A program made the translations under genes and the position numbers. A stretch of 64,000 nucleotides of DNA from Bradyrhizobium sp. CB1717 (GTDB taxonomy: Bacteria; Pseudomonadota; Alphaproteobacteria; Rhizobiales; Xanthobacteraceae). The stretch is taken from positions 9,100,501-9,164,500 of the forward strand of contig NZ_CP121666.1 of the NCBI RefSeq assembly GCF_029714325.1. The letters are read 5' to 3'. Positions 44,757-53,816 of the stretch are shown here, piece after piece. Positions within the stretch are counted from its first letter, which is position 1. The number at the start of each line of letters is the position of its first letter. The notes under the pieces were generated by a model. That model ran no database searches, was not told the DNA's origin, and saw only the letters and a program-made list of their open reading frames with translations.

Positions 44757-45266
44757 TCACATCCTTTGCATCGACACCGAGACCTTCGGGCCGTTCTTGA
44801 TGGTCTGGTAGACCACGCAATAGCGCTCGGTGAGCTTGAGCAGCAGATCGAGCTTGTCCTGCGGCGCATCGGTATCGACCTCGAAGCGCAAGCGGATCTC
44901 GGCGAAGCCGACCGGGGTCTCCTTGTCCACGCCGAGCGTGCCGCGGAAGTCGAGATCGCCTTCGGCGTAGACGTTGCCGGTCTTCAGCGGCACCTCGATC
45001 GCGGTCGCGACCGATTTCAGCGTGACGCCGGCGCAGGCGACGAGCGCTTCCAGCAGCATGTCGCCGGAGCAGAGCTCGAGGCCGGAGCCGCCGGTGGCGG
45101 GATGCAGGCCGGCCATCGCGATGGCGCGGCCAGTCTCGACCTTGCACGCAATACCTTCGCTGTCGGTGGAACCCTTGGCCTTCAGCGTGATCAGCGCGGC
45201 CTTGGGATCGGTCTTGTAGCGCTCCTTGATCGGGGCCTGCATCTGGCGCAGTTCAGCGGCGTCCAT
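44757..45266 (-). CDS. OsmC-family protein
   Basis: A 169-residue protein of the OsmC/Ohr fold. The conserved cysteine positions are seen in ELCSGDMLLEALVACAGVT (two Cys, as expected for the peroxidatic and resolving residues), followed by GVDKETPVGFAEIRLRFEV and, near the C-terminus, RYCVVYQTI. Family members reduce organic hydroperoxides or act in osmotic stress. The ribosome site GGGAGAG precedes the ATG. It stands alone on the minus strand, 52 bases after the ABC ATPase gene. Confidence 0.86.
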   Translation of the reverse strand: MDAAELRQMQAPIKERYKTDPKAALITLKAKGSTDSEGIACKVETGRAIAMAGLHPATGGSGLELCSGDMLLEALVACAGVTLKSVATAIEVPLKTGNVYAEGDLDFRGTLGVDKETPVGFAEIRLRFEVDTDAPQDKLDLLLKLTERYCVVYQTIKNGPKVSVSMQRM

Positions 45267-45318
45267 TGTTCTCTCCCGGAAAAATCGCTCCTCGATGTAC
45301 CGGCTCAGAGAGACATTG

Positions 45319-46104
45319 TCACCACCACATGGCCTGGCCGGGACCCTGGGTTGCGTCCCGGTCGGGCACGCTGCGGTCGAGCGAACGATCGAGTGATGTC
45401 AGCACACTCCGCTTGAAATTCTCGAACAGCGGCGAATTGCGGTCGCGCGGCCGGCCGAGATTGATCTCGATCTGGTCGAACAGCCGGCCCGGTCGCGGCC
45501 GCATCACCAGTACGCGATCGGCCAGCCCCACGGCCTCGTCGACGTCATGTGTAACGAGAATCAAGGTCGGGCGGGTGTCGGCCCATAGGTCGAGCAGATG
45601 ATCCTGCAGATCCCTGCGCGTGAAGGCATCGAGTGCGGAGAACGGCTCGTCGAGCAGCAGCACCTCGGGCTGCGGCACCAGCGCACGGGCGATCGCGACG
45701 CGCTGCGCCTGCCCGCCCGAAAGCTCGCGCGGCCAGGCCTGTGCCTTGTCGGCAAGCCCGACGCGCTCCAGCGCGCGCGCCACCTTCGCGCGCCGCTCGG
45801 CCGCGGGCAGGTCGGCGAGGCCGAAGCCGATATTGTCGGCGACGCTGAGCCAGGGCAGCAGGCGCGGCTCCTGGAAGATGATGCCGATCTTGGCATGCGG
45901 CGAAGCGATCGCTTCGCTGTCGAGCGTCACCGTGCCGGAGCTGGCACGATCGAGGCCGGCGATGGCGCGGAGCAGCGTGGACTTGCCGCAGCCGGAGCCG
46001 CCGATGATGGCGATGATCTCTCCCTGTTTGATCTCGGCGGAGAAGCGCGCCAGCGCCTCGACGCCATTGGGATAGGTCTTGCTGACCCGGTCGAGCGCCA
46101 GCAT
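45319..46104 (-). CDS. ABC transporter ATP-binding protein, nitrate/sulfonate/taurine type
   Basis: A 261-residue ATPase with Walker A GGSGCGKST, Q-loop GIIFQEPRLLPW, signature LSGGQAQRVAIARAL, Walker B LLLDEPFSALD and switch His in VTHDVDEA. The 'EPRLLPWLSV' loop is typical of SsuB/TauB/NrtD. It powers the permease encoded just upstream; the genes are four bases apart. The start at 46104 gives the normal family length. Confidence 0.92.
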   Translation of the reverse strand: MLALDRVSKTYPNGVEALARFSAEIKQGEIIAIIGGSGCGKSTLLRAIAGLDRASSGTVTLDSEAIASPHAKIGIIFQEPRLLPWLSVADNIGFGLADLPAAERRAKVARALERVGLADKAQAWPRELSGGQAQRVAIARALVPQPEVLLLDEPFSALDAFTRRDLQDHLLDLWADTRPTLILVTHDVDEAVGLADRVLVMRPRPGRLFDQIEINLGRPRDRNSPLFENFKRSVLTSLDRSLDRSVPDRDATQGPGQAMWW

Positions 46105-46108
46105 TGCC

Positions 46109-46954
46109 TCAAGCTCCCTTCGCGCGACCAAAGGCGTCCTGCCAGCGCAGGAACGGCGCGGCGGCAACTTCGATCAGCCAGTCGGTGAGCTTGCCGAGGA
46201 TGGCGAAGATCACGATGGCGGCAAGGATCTGCGCGGGCTTGCCGAGCTGCTGGCCGTCGAGCAGGAGATAGCCGAGGCCTTCGGAGGCGCCGATCAGCTC
46301 GGCCGCGACCACGAACATCCAGCCGAGACCGAGGCCGACGCGCAAGGAAACCACGTAAGCCGGCAGCACGGCGGGTAGCAGGATGCGGCGGATCATCGCG
46401 AAGCCGGAGAGACGGAAGGTGCGGCCGACCTCGACGATCTTGCGATCGACCGAGAGGATCGCGCCCATCACGCCGAGATAGACCGGGAAGAACACGCCGA
46501 CCGCGATCAGCGCGATCTTCGAGGTCTCGAAAATGCCGAGCCACAGGATGAACAGCGGCACCCAGGCAAGCGACGGGATCGCGCGCAACGCCTGCACGGT
46601 CGGATCGAGCAGCCGGCGCGCCAGCGACCAGTAGCCGGAGATCGCGCCGAGCAGCGTCCCCGCAACTACGCCGAAGGCGAAGCCGAGGCCGACACGCCAC
46701 AGCGTCGCAGTGATGTGACGCACCAGTTCGCCGGAACGGGCGAGCTCGGTGATGGTGGTGAAGATGCGAGAGGGCGGCGGCACCAGGCGCCCGTTGGACC
46801 AGCCGGACCAGACCACGAGCTCCCACCCGAGCGCGAGCGTAAGCGGCAGCAGCACGCCCAACATCGGCCGCGCATAGCGCGACAGCCGCGAAGGCGCGGC
46901 GGCGCTCTCGGCTGGTTCCGATGATTGTTGCAGCGCTGGCGCGTCGGAGATCAT
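46109..46954 (-). CDS. ABC transporter permease, nitrate/sulfonate/taurine type
   Basis: A 281-residue inner-membrane protein with about six helices and the BPD_transp_1 loop containing EVGRTFRLSGFAMIRRILLPAVLPAYVVSLRVGLGLGW, in which the EAA motif is only loosely kept. It forms the channel with the downstream ATPase. It is separated from the binding protein gene upstream by a 160-base palindrome. Confidence 0.9.
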   Translation of the reverse strand: MISDAPALQQSSEPAESAAAPSRLSRYARPMLGVLLPLTLALGWELVVWSGWSNGRLVPPPSRIFTTITELARSGELVRHITATLWRVGLGFAFGVVAGTLLGAISGYWSLARRLLDPTVQALRAIPSLAWVPLFILWLGIFETSKIALIAVGVFFPVYLGVMGAILSVDRKIVEVGRTFRLSGFAMIRRILLPAVLPAYVVSLRVGLGLGWMFVVAAELIGASEGLGYLLLDGQQLGKPAQILAAIVIFAILGKLTDWLIEVAAAPFLRWQDAFGRAKGA

Positions 46955-46999
46955 GGCCGGTAGGAAGCGCGTCTAGAGGGGGAATGCAAGGGTGCCCCT

Positions 47000-47159
47000 T
47001 ACCCTCCCCTGGAGGGGGAGGGTCGCTGGGCATGCAGCGAAGCGAAATGCACAGCGGGGTGGGGTGATCTCTCCACACGGGCACCGCTTCCGCGGAAAGA
47101 CTGTCACCCCACCCCGCTCGCGCTGCGCGCGATCGACCCTCCCCCTCCAGGGGAGGGTA
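47000..47159. repeat. long perfect-arm palindrome inside the ABC importer operon
   Basis: The outer 26 bases (TACCCTCCCCTGGAGGGGGA... and the reverse ...CCCCTCCAGGGGAGGGTA) are exact inverted repeats, and CACCCCACCCCGCT near the right mirrors CAGCGGGGTGGGGTG in the middle. It lies between the binding protein and permease genes. A strong hairpin here could lower permease expression relative to the binding protein. Confidence 0.88.
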
Positions 47160-47168
47160 GAAGAAAGA

Positions 47169-48140
47169 TCAATTCGTCGGCAGCGGCACCTGGTCGTCGA
47201 TCAAGGCATCCAGCGTCGCCTTCACGTCGACCTTGGCGTCGACGACACCGGCCTGTTGCAGCGCGAGGCCGGCGGCGAGGATCGACTCGCGCTGGGCTGC
47301 GCCGATGCGGCTGTGGGTGAGCTCGGTGCGCTCCTTGAGCTGCTTGTCGACGACGGCCTCGGGGAGCTTCGTCACCGCGATGAAGGTCTTCTTCAGCTCG
47401 TCGTAATTCGCCAGCGAATATTTGCGCGCCTCCTCGTACACCGCGAGCACGCGGCGGGCGGCATCCGGATAGTCCTTCAGGAACTGCTCTCGCACATTGA
47501 GGATGCCCCAGGTGTTGGCATCGGCCTTGCGATAGAACAGCTTTGCGCCCTCCTCGACCTCGGCCTGCGCCATCATGGGATCGAGACCGGCCCAGGCATC
47601 GACATCGCCGCGGATCAATGCGGTCTTGCCGTCGGCATGCTGGAGCAGCACCGGCGTGATGTCCTTTTCAGTCAGGCCCGCGCCCAGCAGCGCGCGCACC
47701 AGGAAGATGTGCGGATCGGTGCCGCGCGTCACCGCGACGCGCTTGCCCTTGAGGTCGGCGACATCAGCGATCTTGGAGTCCTTGCCCGTCACCAGCGCGG
47801 TCCATTCGGGACGCGAATAGACATAGATCGACTTGATCGGGTTGCCGTTGATCTTCGCCACCAGCGCCGCCGAGCCTGCGGTCGAGCCGAAATCGATAGA
47901 GCCGGCGTTGAGGAATTCCAGCGCCTTGTTGGAGCCGGCCGACTGCACCCAGGTGATGGTGATGCCGTCCTTGGCGAACTCCTTCTCCAGCAGCCCCTTC
48001 TGCTTCAGCACCATCGACACCGGGTTGTAGGTCGCCCAGTCGATGCGGATTTCCTTGAGTGGATCGGCGGCCTGCGCCGCAGGGATCAAAGCGAGCGTCA
48101 TTGCGCCCGCCAGCAGAATGCGTCGTGTAATCCTGGTCAT
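47169..48140 (-). CDS. periplasmic binding protein for a sulfonate/nitrate-type ABC importer
   Basis: A 323-residue SsuA/TauA-like binding protein with a signal peptide (about residues 1-24, ending AAQA), an opening IRIDWATYNPVSMVLKQKG, and the pocket stretch STAGSAALVAKINGNPIKS. The ATG at 48140 has GGAGGAGG six bases away. The ligand could be an alkanesulfonate, taurine or a related anion; the sequence does not say. It is the first gene of the importer and is divergent from glnD. Confidence 0.9.
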   Translation of the reverse strand: MTRITRRILLAGAMTLALIPAAQAADPLKEIRIDWATYNPVSMVLKQKGLLEKEFAKDGITITWVQSAGSNKALEFLNAGSIDFGSTAGSAALVAKINGNPIKSIYVYSRPEWTALVTGKDSKIADVADLKGKRVAVTRGTDPHIFLVRALLGAGLTEKDITPVLLQHADGKTALIRGDVDAWAGLDPMMAQAEVEEGAKLFYRKADANTWGILNVREQFLKDYPDAARRVLAVYEEARKYSLANYDELKKTFIAVTKLPEAVVDKQLKERTELTHSRIGAAQRESILAAGLALQQAGVVDAKVDVKATLDALIDDQVPLPTN

Positions 48141-48160
48141 GCCCGGCCTCCTCCAAAACT

Positions 48161-48177
48161 TCATTGTTTTTCAATGA
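48161..48177. promoter_or_regulatory. TCATTG-N5-CAATGA inverted repeat before the ABC importer
   Basis: Perfect 6-bp arms around TTTTT, 20 bases upstream of the binding protein ATG on the minus strand, next to an AT-rich TATATCTAGA stretch that may hold the -10 box. It may be a regulator-binding site or the first hairpin of the mRNA leader. Confidence 0.5.
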
Positions 48178-48291
48178 GTTATATCTAGAGGTCAACGAGA
48201 AAATCCGACCCTTGAAAGGGCGCCGGCCGAGAACAGATTTGTCCGAAGCCAGCCTTTTCCAGCACGGAACGACTATTGCCCGCGAATGACG

Positions 48292-48310
48292 GGTGACAGC
48301 GCCTGTCACC
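48292..48310. promoter_or_regulatory. GGTGACAG-N3-CTGTCACC inverted repeat just before glnD
   Basis: Perfect 8-bp arms with a three-base loop (48292-48310), ending 18 bases before the glnD ATG and just upstream of the ribosome site (GGTGAG). In mRNA it would form a compact hairpin beside the ribosome site; in DNA it could be an operator. Confidence 0.6.
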
Positions 48311-48328
48311 TCTTATATCCGGTGAGAC

Positions 48329-51118
48329 ATGGATAGCGTCGCAACTGAGCAGAAGCCACAGGTGGACGATCGCTTCGACACCGCGCGGATCACCGCCGCG
48401 GTCGATGCGCTTGCCGAGAAGCACGAGGGACGCGAGGACGCGTTCCGCACCGCCATGGCGCAATTGCTCAAGGCCGAGCTGATCGCGGCGCGCGCCGCGG
48501 CGCAGGCGATCCTGCTGAAGGACCGCCACGGCCGCCGCTGCGCCGAGCGGCTGTGCCACGTGCAGGACGAGATCATCCGCATCCTCTATTCGGCCGCGAC
48601 CCGCCATCTCTATCGCTCGCCGATCCCGAGCGGCGCCGAGCGCATGGCGGTGGTCGCGACCGGCGGCTACGGCCGCGGCCTGATGGCCCCCGAGTCCGAC
48701 ATCGATCTCCTCTTCATCCTGCCCTACAAGCAGACCGCCTGGGGCGAGCAGGTTGCCGAGGCCATCCTCTATTGCCTCTGGGACATGGGCCTGAAGGTCG
48801 GTCACGCCACGCGCTCGGTCGACGAATCGATCCGGCAGGCGCGCGGCGACATGACCATCCGCACCGCGATCCTGGAGACGCGCTTCCTCACCGGCGACCA
48901 GCCGCTCTATGACGAGCTGGTCGAGCGCTTCGACAAGGAAGTGGTGCAGGGCACCGCATCCGAATTCGTCACGGCAAAGCTCGCCGAGCGCGAGGAGCGG
49001 CATCGCCGCGGCGGCCAGTCGCGCTATCTGGTCGAGCCAAACGTCAAGGACGGCAAGGGCGCGCTGCGCGACCTGCACACGCTGTTCTGGATCGCAAAGT
49101 ACGTCTACCGCGTGCGCGACACCGACGAGCTGGTCGAGCGCGGCGTGTTCGACGCGCAGGAATACCGCAGCTTCCGCCGCTGCGCCGACTTCCTCTGGTC
49201 GGTGCGCTGCAATCTGCATTTCTACTCTGGCCGCGCCGAGGAGCGCCTGTCCTTCGACCTGCAGCGCGAGATCGCGGTCCGGCTCGGCTACACCTCGCAT
49301 CCCGGCATGCAGGACGTCGAGCGCTTCATGAAGCACTACTTCCTGGTCGCCAAGGAGGTCGGCAACCTCACCGCCATCCTCTGCGCCAAGCTCGAGGACC
49401 AGCAGGCCAAGCCCGCGCCGGTGCTGAGCCGGATGATGGCGCGGTTGCGGCCGACCGCGGTGAAGCGGCGCGTGCCCGACAGCGACGACTTCATCGTCGA
49501 CAACAACCGCATCAACGTCGCCGCGCCCGACGTGTTCAAGCACGATCCGGTCAATCTGATCCGCATCTTCCGCCTGGCGCAGAAGAACAACCTCGCCTTT
49601 CATCCGGATGCGATGCGCGACGTGACGCGCTCGCTCGGCCTGATCAACGCGCAGCTGCGCGAAAATCCGGAAGCCAACCGGCTGTTCATGGAGATCCTGA
49701 CCTCCGATAACGCCGAGATCGTGCTGCGACGGATGAACGAGACCGGCGTGCTCGGCCACTTCATCCGCGCCTTCGGCAAGATCGTCTCGATGATGCAGTT
49801 CAACATGTATCATCACTACACCGTCGACGAGCATCTGATCCGCTGCATCGGCTTCCTGCAGGACATCGAGCGCGGCGGCATCGAGGAGTTCGCTCTCGCC
49901 AGCGACCTGATGCGCAAAACGAGACCCGAGCACCGCGCAGTGATCTACATCGCAACGCTGCTGCACGACGTCGCCAAGGGCCGGCCCGAGGATCACTCCA
50001 TCGCCGGCGCCAAGGTGGCGCGCCGGCTCTGCCCGCGGCTCGGCTTCAGCCCGGCTGATACCGAACTCGTGGCCTGGCTGATCGAGGAGCATCTGACGAT
50101 GTCCACGGTCGCGCAGTCGCGCGACCTCTCCGACCGCAAGACCATCGAGAACTTTGCCGCCGTGGTGCAGTCGGTCGAGCAGATGAAGCTGCTGACGATC
50201 CTCACCACCGCCGACATCCGCGGCGTCGGCCCCGGCGTGTGGAACGGCTGGAAGGCGCAGCTCTTGCGCTCGCTGTATTACGAGACCGAGCCGGTGCTCA
50301 CAGGGGGCTTCTCGGAAGTCGACCGCGGCAAGCGCCTCGCGGCCGCGCATGCCGAGTTCCGCATGGCCTTCGCCGAATGGCCGAAGGACGAGCTCGATGC
50401 CTATATCGGCCGGCACTATCCGGCCTACTGGCTCAAGGTCGAGCTGCCGCGCAAGATCCGCCACGCCCGCTTCGTGCGTTCAAGCGAGCAGGCCGGCCAC
50501 AAGCTCGCGATCAATGTCGGCTTCGACGAGGTGCGCGGGGTCACCGAGCTCACGATCTTCGCCGCCGACCATCCCTGGCTGCTGTCGATCATCGCCGGCG
50601 CCTGCGCCTCGGCCGGCGCCAACATCGTCGACGCGCAGATCTACACCACGACCGACGGCCGTGCGCTCGACACCATCTCGATCTCCAGGGAATACGACCG
50701 CGACGAGGACGAGGGCCGCCGAGCCACGCGCATCGGCGAGATGATCGAGGACGTGTTGGAAGGCAAGCTGCGCCTGCCCGAAGTGGTGGCGCGGCGCACC
50801 GTGCGCAGCAAGGCAAAGCCCTTCGTGATCGAGCCGGAAGTGACCATCAACAACCAATGGTCCGACCGCTACACCGTGATCGAGGTCTCCGGCCTCGACC
50901 GCCCGGGCCTGCTCTACGAGCTGACCACCGCGATCTCGAAGCTCAACCTCAACATCGCCTCGGCCCATGTCGCGACCTTCGGCGAGCGTGCCCGCGACGT
51001 GTTCTACGTCACCGACCTCCTCGGCGCACAGATCAACGCGCCGACCCGGCAATCCGCGATCAAGAGCGCGCTGACCCACGTGATGGCCGGCGACAAGGCG
51101 GTTCAGCCGGCGGCGTGA
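48329..51118 (+). CDS. glnD: bifunctional PII uridylyltransferase/uridylyl-removing enzyme
   Basis: A 929-residue nitrogen sensor. The nucleotidyltransferase active site is GGYGRGLMAPESDIDLLF (about residues 112-129, G-rich loop then DxD), the HD domain has TLLHDVAKG (about 550), and two ACT domains lie at about 725-805 and 840-925 and bind glutamine. It adds UMP to PII when nitrogen is scarce and removes it when glutamine is high, thereby setting NtrBC, GlnE and Nif control. Length and domain order are those of rhizobial GlnD. Confidence 0.98.
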   Translation: MDSVATEQKPQVDDRFDTARITAAVDALAEKHEGREDAFRTAMAQLLKAELIAARAAAQAILLKDRHGRRCAERLCHVQDEIIRILYSAATRHLYRSPIPSGAERMAVVATGGYGRGLMAPESDIDLLFILPYKQTAWGEQVAEAILYCLWDMGLKVGHATRSVDESIRQARGDMTIRTAILETRFLTGDQPLYDELVERFDKEVVQGTASEFVTAKLAEREERHRRGGQSRYLVEPNVKDGKGALRDLHTLFWIAKYVYRVRDTDELVERGVFDAQEYRSFRRCADFLWSVRCNLHFYSGRAEERLSFDLQREIAVRLGYTSHPGMQDVERFMKHYFLVAKEVGNLTAILCAKLEDQQAKPAPVLSRMMARLRPTAVKRRVPDSDDFIVDNNRINVAAPDVFKHDPVNLIRIFRLAQKNNLAFHPDAMRDVTRSLGLINAQLRENPEANRLFMEILTSDNAEIVLRRMNETGVLGHFIRAFGKIVSMMQFNMYHHYTVDEHLIRCIGFLQDIERGGIEEFALASDLMRKTRPEHRAVIYIATLLHDVAKGRPEDHSIAGAKVARRLCPRLGFSPADTELVAWLIEEHLTMSTVAQSRDLSDRKTIENFAAVVQSVEQMKLLTILTTADIRGVGPGVWNGWKAQLLRSLYYETEPVLTGGFSEVDRGKRLAAAHAEFRMAFAEWPKDELDAYIGRHYPAYWLKVELPRKIRHARFVRSSEQAGHKLAINVGFDEVRGVTELTIFAADHPWLLSIIAGACASAGANIVDAQIYTTTDGRALDTISISREYDRDEDEGRRATRIGEMIEDVLEGKLRLPEVVARRTVRSKAKPFVIEPEVTINNQWSDRYTVIEVSGLDRPGLLYELTTAISKLNLNIASAHVATFGERARDVFYVTDLLGAQINAPTRQSAIKSALTHVMAGDKAVQPAA

Positions 51119-51126
51119 AATAGCCT

Positions 51127-51253
51127 GTCATTCCGGGGCGCGCGTAGCGCGAACCCGGAATCCATTCATCCGCGGAGTCGGTGGCACGATGGATTCTCAG
51201 GTGCGCAATTGCGCACCATAGCTCGGCGCTTGCGCGGCGCGCCCCGGAATGAC
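51127..51253. repeat. palindromic element, 'GTCATTCCGGGG' family
   Basis: GTCATTCCGGGGCGCGC at the left mirrors GCGCGCCCCGGAATGAC at the right, and GGTGCGCAATTGCGCACC is a perfect palindrome near 51200. It lies between the convergent ends of glnD and ogt. Confidence 0.85.
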
Positions 51254-51265
51254 GAGGAGAGAGAC

Positions 51266-51796
51266 CTAAACCTCCACCCCCTCGTGCCGCAGCAGCCAGC
51301 GCTTGCGCTCCAGCCCGCCGCCGTATTTCACCAGCGAGCCATCCGCGCCGATCAGGCGATGGCACGGCAGCACGACGCTGATCGGGTTGGAGCCGTTGGC
51401 ATGGCCGACGGCGCGAATGGCTTTTGGCGTATCGATCCTTGCCGCGAGCGCGCCGTAGCTCAGCGTGGTCCCGGCCGGGATTTTGGCAAGCGCGGTCCAG
51501 ACCTTTTGCTGGAATGGCGTCCCTGCGATACGCCATGCAATCCCTGAGAGCTGATCGAGATCGCCGTCGAAATAACCCGACAGCGCAATGCGCATCGCCG
51601 TCGGCGCAGGCTGATCGCTGAGATCCACCGCGCCGTAATGCAGGCGCAACAGCTCGCGCATGCGGTGCTCATAGTCTTCCCAGTCGAGCGCCCGCAGATT
51701 GCCCTCGGCATCGGTGACCAGCAGCGCGATCCCGATCGGCGTCGCCATGCGATCGAGGCCGAAGCGTTCAGGCGTCTTGGTTGATCGAACGGGCAT
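51266..51796 (-). CDS. ogt: methylated-DNA-[protein]-cysteine S-methyltransferase
   Basis: A 176-residue suicide enzyme that removes O6-alkyl groups from guanine. The alkyl-acceptor Cys is in VLPCHRLIG, followed by GGLERKRWLL; the DNA-binding helix-turn-helix is around TLSYGALAARIDTPKAIRAVGHANGSNP with the Arg finger. The ATG at 51796 gives the Ogt-type length; in-frame starts at 51838 and 51748 are possible. It overlaps nothing on its strand and is divergent from the DUF1304 gene. Confidence 0.9.
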   Translation of the reverse strand: MPVRSTKTPERFGLDRMATPIGIALLVTDAEGNLRALDWEDYEHRMRELLRLHYGAVDLSDQPAPTAMRIALSGYFDGDLDQLSGIAWRIAGTPFQQKVWTALAKIPAGTTLSYGALAARIDTPKAIRAVGHANGSNPISVVLPCHRLIGADGSLVKYGGGLERKRWLLRHEGVEV

Positions 51797-51890
51797 TGCG
51801 GCACCAGGCAATCGAAATACACCCATCGCACTTGCCATGGCAGCCGTGCTAACGTCCACCCGAAAGCTGACGCTTTTGGGGGAGCTCAAC

Positions 51891-52253
51891 TTGAACCTGA
51901 TCGCCAATGTCCTGGTGGCGCTGGTCGCCGCACTGCACGCCTACTTCCTGATCCTGGAAATGTTCCTCTGGGACAAGCCACAGGGCCTGAAGGTGTTTCG
52001 CAATACGCCGGAGAAGGCCGAGATCACAAAGGTGCTGGCCGCCAATCAGGGGCTCTATAACGGCTTCCTGGTCGCCGGCCTGATCTGGGGCCTCGTCCAC
52101 GGCAATCCGGCCTTCGCGTTCCAGATCAAGGTGTTCTTCCTGCTCTGCGTGATCGTGGCCGGCGCCTATGGCGCGGCGACCGTCAGCACGCGGATCCTTA
52201 TCGTGCAGGCGGTGCCGGCGGCGGTCGCGCTGGTTGCGTTGTTTCTGGCCTGA
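51891..52253 (+). CDS. DUF1304 small membrane protein
   Basis: A 120-residue protein with four helices and the DUF1304 signature: LVALHAYFLILEMFLWDKP near the start, NQGLYNGFLVAGLIWG in the middle. The family has no established function. The start is TTG at 51891 with GGGGGAG seven bases upstream; the longer frame to 51699 overlaps the ogt gene and lacks the family N-terminus. Confidence 0.85.
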   Translation: MNLIANVLVALVAALHAYFLILEMFLWDKPQGLKVFRNTPEKAEITKVLAANQGLYNGFLVAGLIWGLVHGNPAFAFQIKVFFLLCVIVAGAYGAATVSTRILIVQAVPAAVALVALFLA

Positions 52254-52386
52254 GACGCTTCGGCGCAGCGCCGCGATCCTTGCGCGGCGGCTGCCCTTCC
52301 TCCACAATCTCAGGCAGCGATGGCGGCCGTTGCGACAACGGAAAAAGACCATCGGCCGAAAATTCCGTCAGGAGGAACAACCCAAC

Positions 52387-53610
52387 ATGACCAATCGCAG
52401 AGCTTTCCTAGCTGCCACGGCAGCGCTCGCCTTCGCGTTCTCCGCCAGCCAAGCCCTCGCCCAGAAGAAATACGACACCGGCGCGAGCGACACCGAGATC
52501 AAGATCGGCCAGACCGTTCCGTTCTCCGGGCCCTACTCCGTCTACGCCAATATCGGCAAGACGCAGGCCGCCTACTTCAAGATGATCAACGATCAGGGCG
52601 GCATCAACGGCCGCAAGATCAATTTGATCCAGTATGACGACGCCTATTCGCCGCCGAAGACGGTGGAGCAGGTGCGCAAGCTGGTCGAAGGCGACGAGGT
52701 GCTGTTCACCTTCCAGCTAATCGGTACCGCGGCCAACGCCGCCGTGCAGAAATATCTCAACGGCAAGAAGGTGCCGCAGCTTCTGGCCTCCACCGGCGCG
52801 GCACGCTTCAACGATCCGCAGAACTATCCCTGGACCATCGCCTACAATCCCAACTACGTGTCCGAGGGACGCATCTACGCCAAATACATTCTCAAGGAGC
52901 ATCCGAACGCCAAGATCGGCGTGCTCTATCAGAACGACGACATGGGCCGCGACTATCTCGCGGGCCTCAAGAGCGGTCTCGGCGACAAGGCCAGCATGAT
53001 CGTCGGCGAGCTGTCCTACGAGGTCACTGATCCCACGGTCGACTCGCAGGTCGTCAAGCTGAAGTCGATGGGCGTCGACGTGTTCTTCGATGCCTCGACG
53101 CCGAAATTCGCGGCGCAGGCGATCAAGAAGCTCGCCGACCTCGGCTGGACGCCGGTGCACATTCTCGACATCAATGCGAGCCCGATCTCGGCGACGCTGA
53201 AGCCGGCCGGGCTCGACATCTCCAAGGGCATCATCTCGACCCAATACGGCAAGGAGCCGGGCGATCCGCAGTGGAAGGACGATCCCGGCGTGAAGGCTTT
53301 CTTCGCCTTCATGGACAAGTACTTCCCCGAAGGCGACAAGCTCAACACCGTCAACACCTATGCCTATTCGGTGGCCGAGCTGCTGACGCAGGTGCTGAAA
53401 CAGTGCGGCGACGACCTCACGCGTGAGAACGTGATGAAGCAGGTCGCCAACATCAAGGACTTCACGCCCAGCTTTGCGCTGCCCGGCATCAAGATCAACA
53501 CCGGCCCGAACGACTACCGCGTCAACAAGCAGATGCAGATGATGAAGTTCAACGGCGAACGCTGGGAGCTGTTCGGCCCGATCATCGAGGACACGGGCCC
53601 GTCGGGTTAG
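52387..53610 (+). CDS. Liv-type periplasmic binding protein, paralogue 1
   Basis: A 407-residue type I periplasmic binding protein of the branched-chain amino acid/urea/aromatic acid group. Signal peptide about 1-25 (ends ALAQ), then SDTEIKIGQTVPFSGP, the family's opening. GKTQAAYFKMINDQGGINGRKINL and VLYQNDDMGRDYLAGLK mark the two lobes. No permease or ATPase genes are near. Its next neighbour is a close paralogue, and the two have the same C-terminus (MMKFNGERWELFGPI). AGGAGG lies upstream. Ligand unknown. Confidence 0.9.
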   Translation: MTNRRAFLAATAALAFAFSASQALAQKKYDTGASDTEIKIGQTVPFSGPYSVYANIGKTQAAYFKMINDQGGINGRKINLIQYDDAYSPPKTVEQVRKLVEGDEVLFTFQLIGTAANAAVQKYLNGKKVPQLLASTGAARFNDPQNYPWTIAYNPNYVSEGRIYAKYILKEHPNAKIGVLYQNDDMGRDYLAGLKSGLGDKASMIVGELSYEVTDPTVDSQVVKLKSMGVDVFFDASTPKFAAQAIKKLADLGWTPVHILDINASPISATLKPAGLDISKGIISTQYGKEPGDPQWKDDPGVKAFFAFMDKYFPEGDKLNTVNTYAYSVAELLTQVLKQCGDDLTRENVMKQVANIKDFTPSFALPGIKINTGPNDYRVNKQMQMMKFNGERWELFGPIIEDTGPSG

Positions 53611-53624
53611 TTTCGGTAAGACTT

Positions 53625-53685
53625 CGTAGGGTAGGTTAGCCCGCGGCTACGCGAAGCGTAGTCCGCTGGCGTAACCCACCCTACA
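53625..53685. repeat. palindromic element between the two binding protein genes
   Basis: CGTAGGGTAGGTTAGC at the left mirrors GGCGTAACCCACCCTAC at the right with a few mismatches; CTACGCGAAGCGTAG is a perfect inner palindrome. It occupies the gap after the first gene and may limit read-through into the second. Confidence 0.75.
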
Positions 53686-53816
53686 AGCGTGCACCCCACG
53701 AACGCCGACCTTGCGTCGCAGCAACGCCTCCTCCACACTCGCCCTCAGCGGTGACGTCCGACGCGCAAGCGCGCGCCGGTCAGATCATCGGCAATAACAA
53801 ACTGAGGGAATTGCGA

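Noticed and set aside
48185..50464. 759-residue open frame on the minus strand opposite glnD
   Set aside because: High-GC genes leave long antisense frames. The protein has no domain, is rich in Ala/Asp/His/Arg, and glnD on the other strand is certain.
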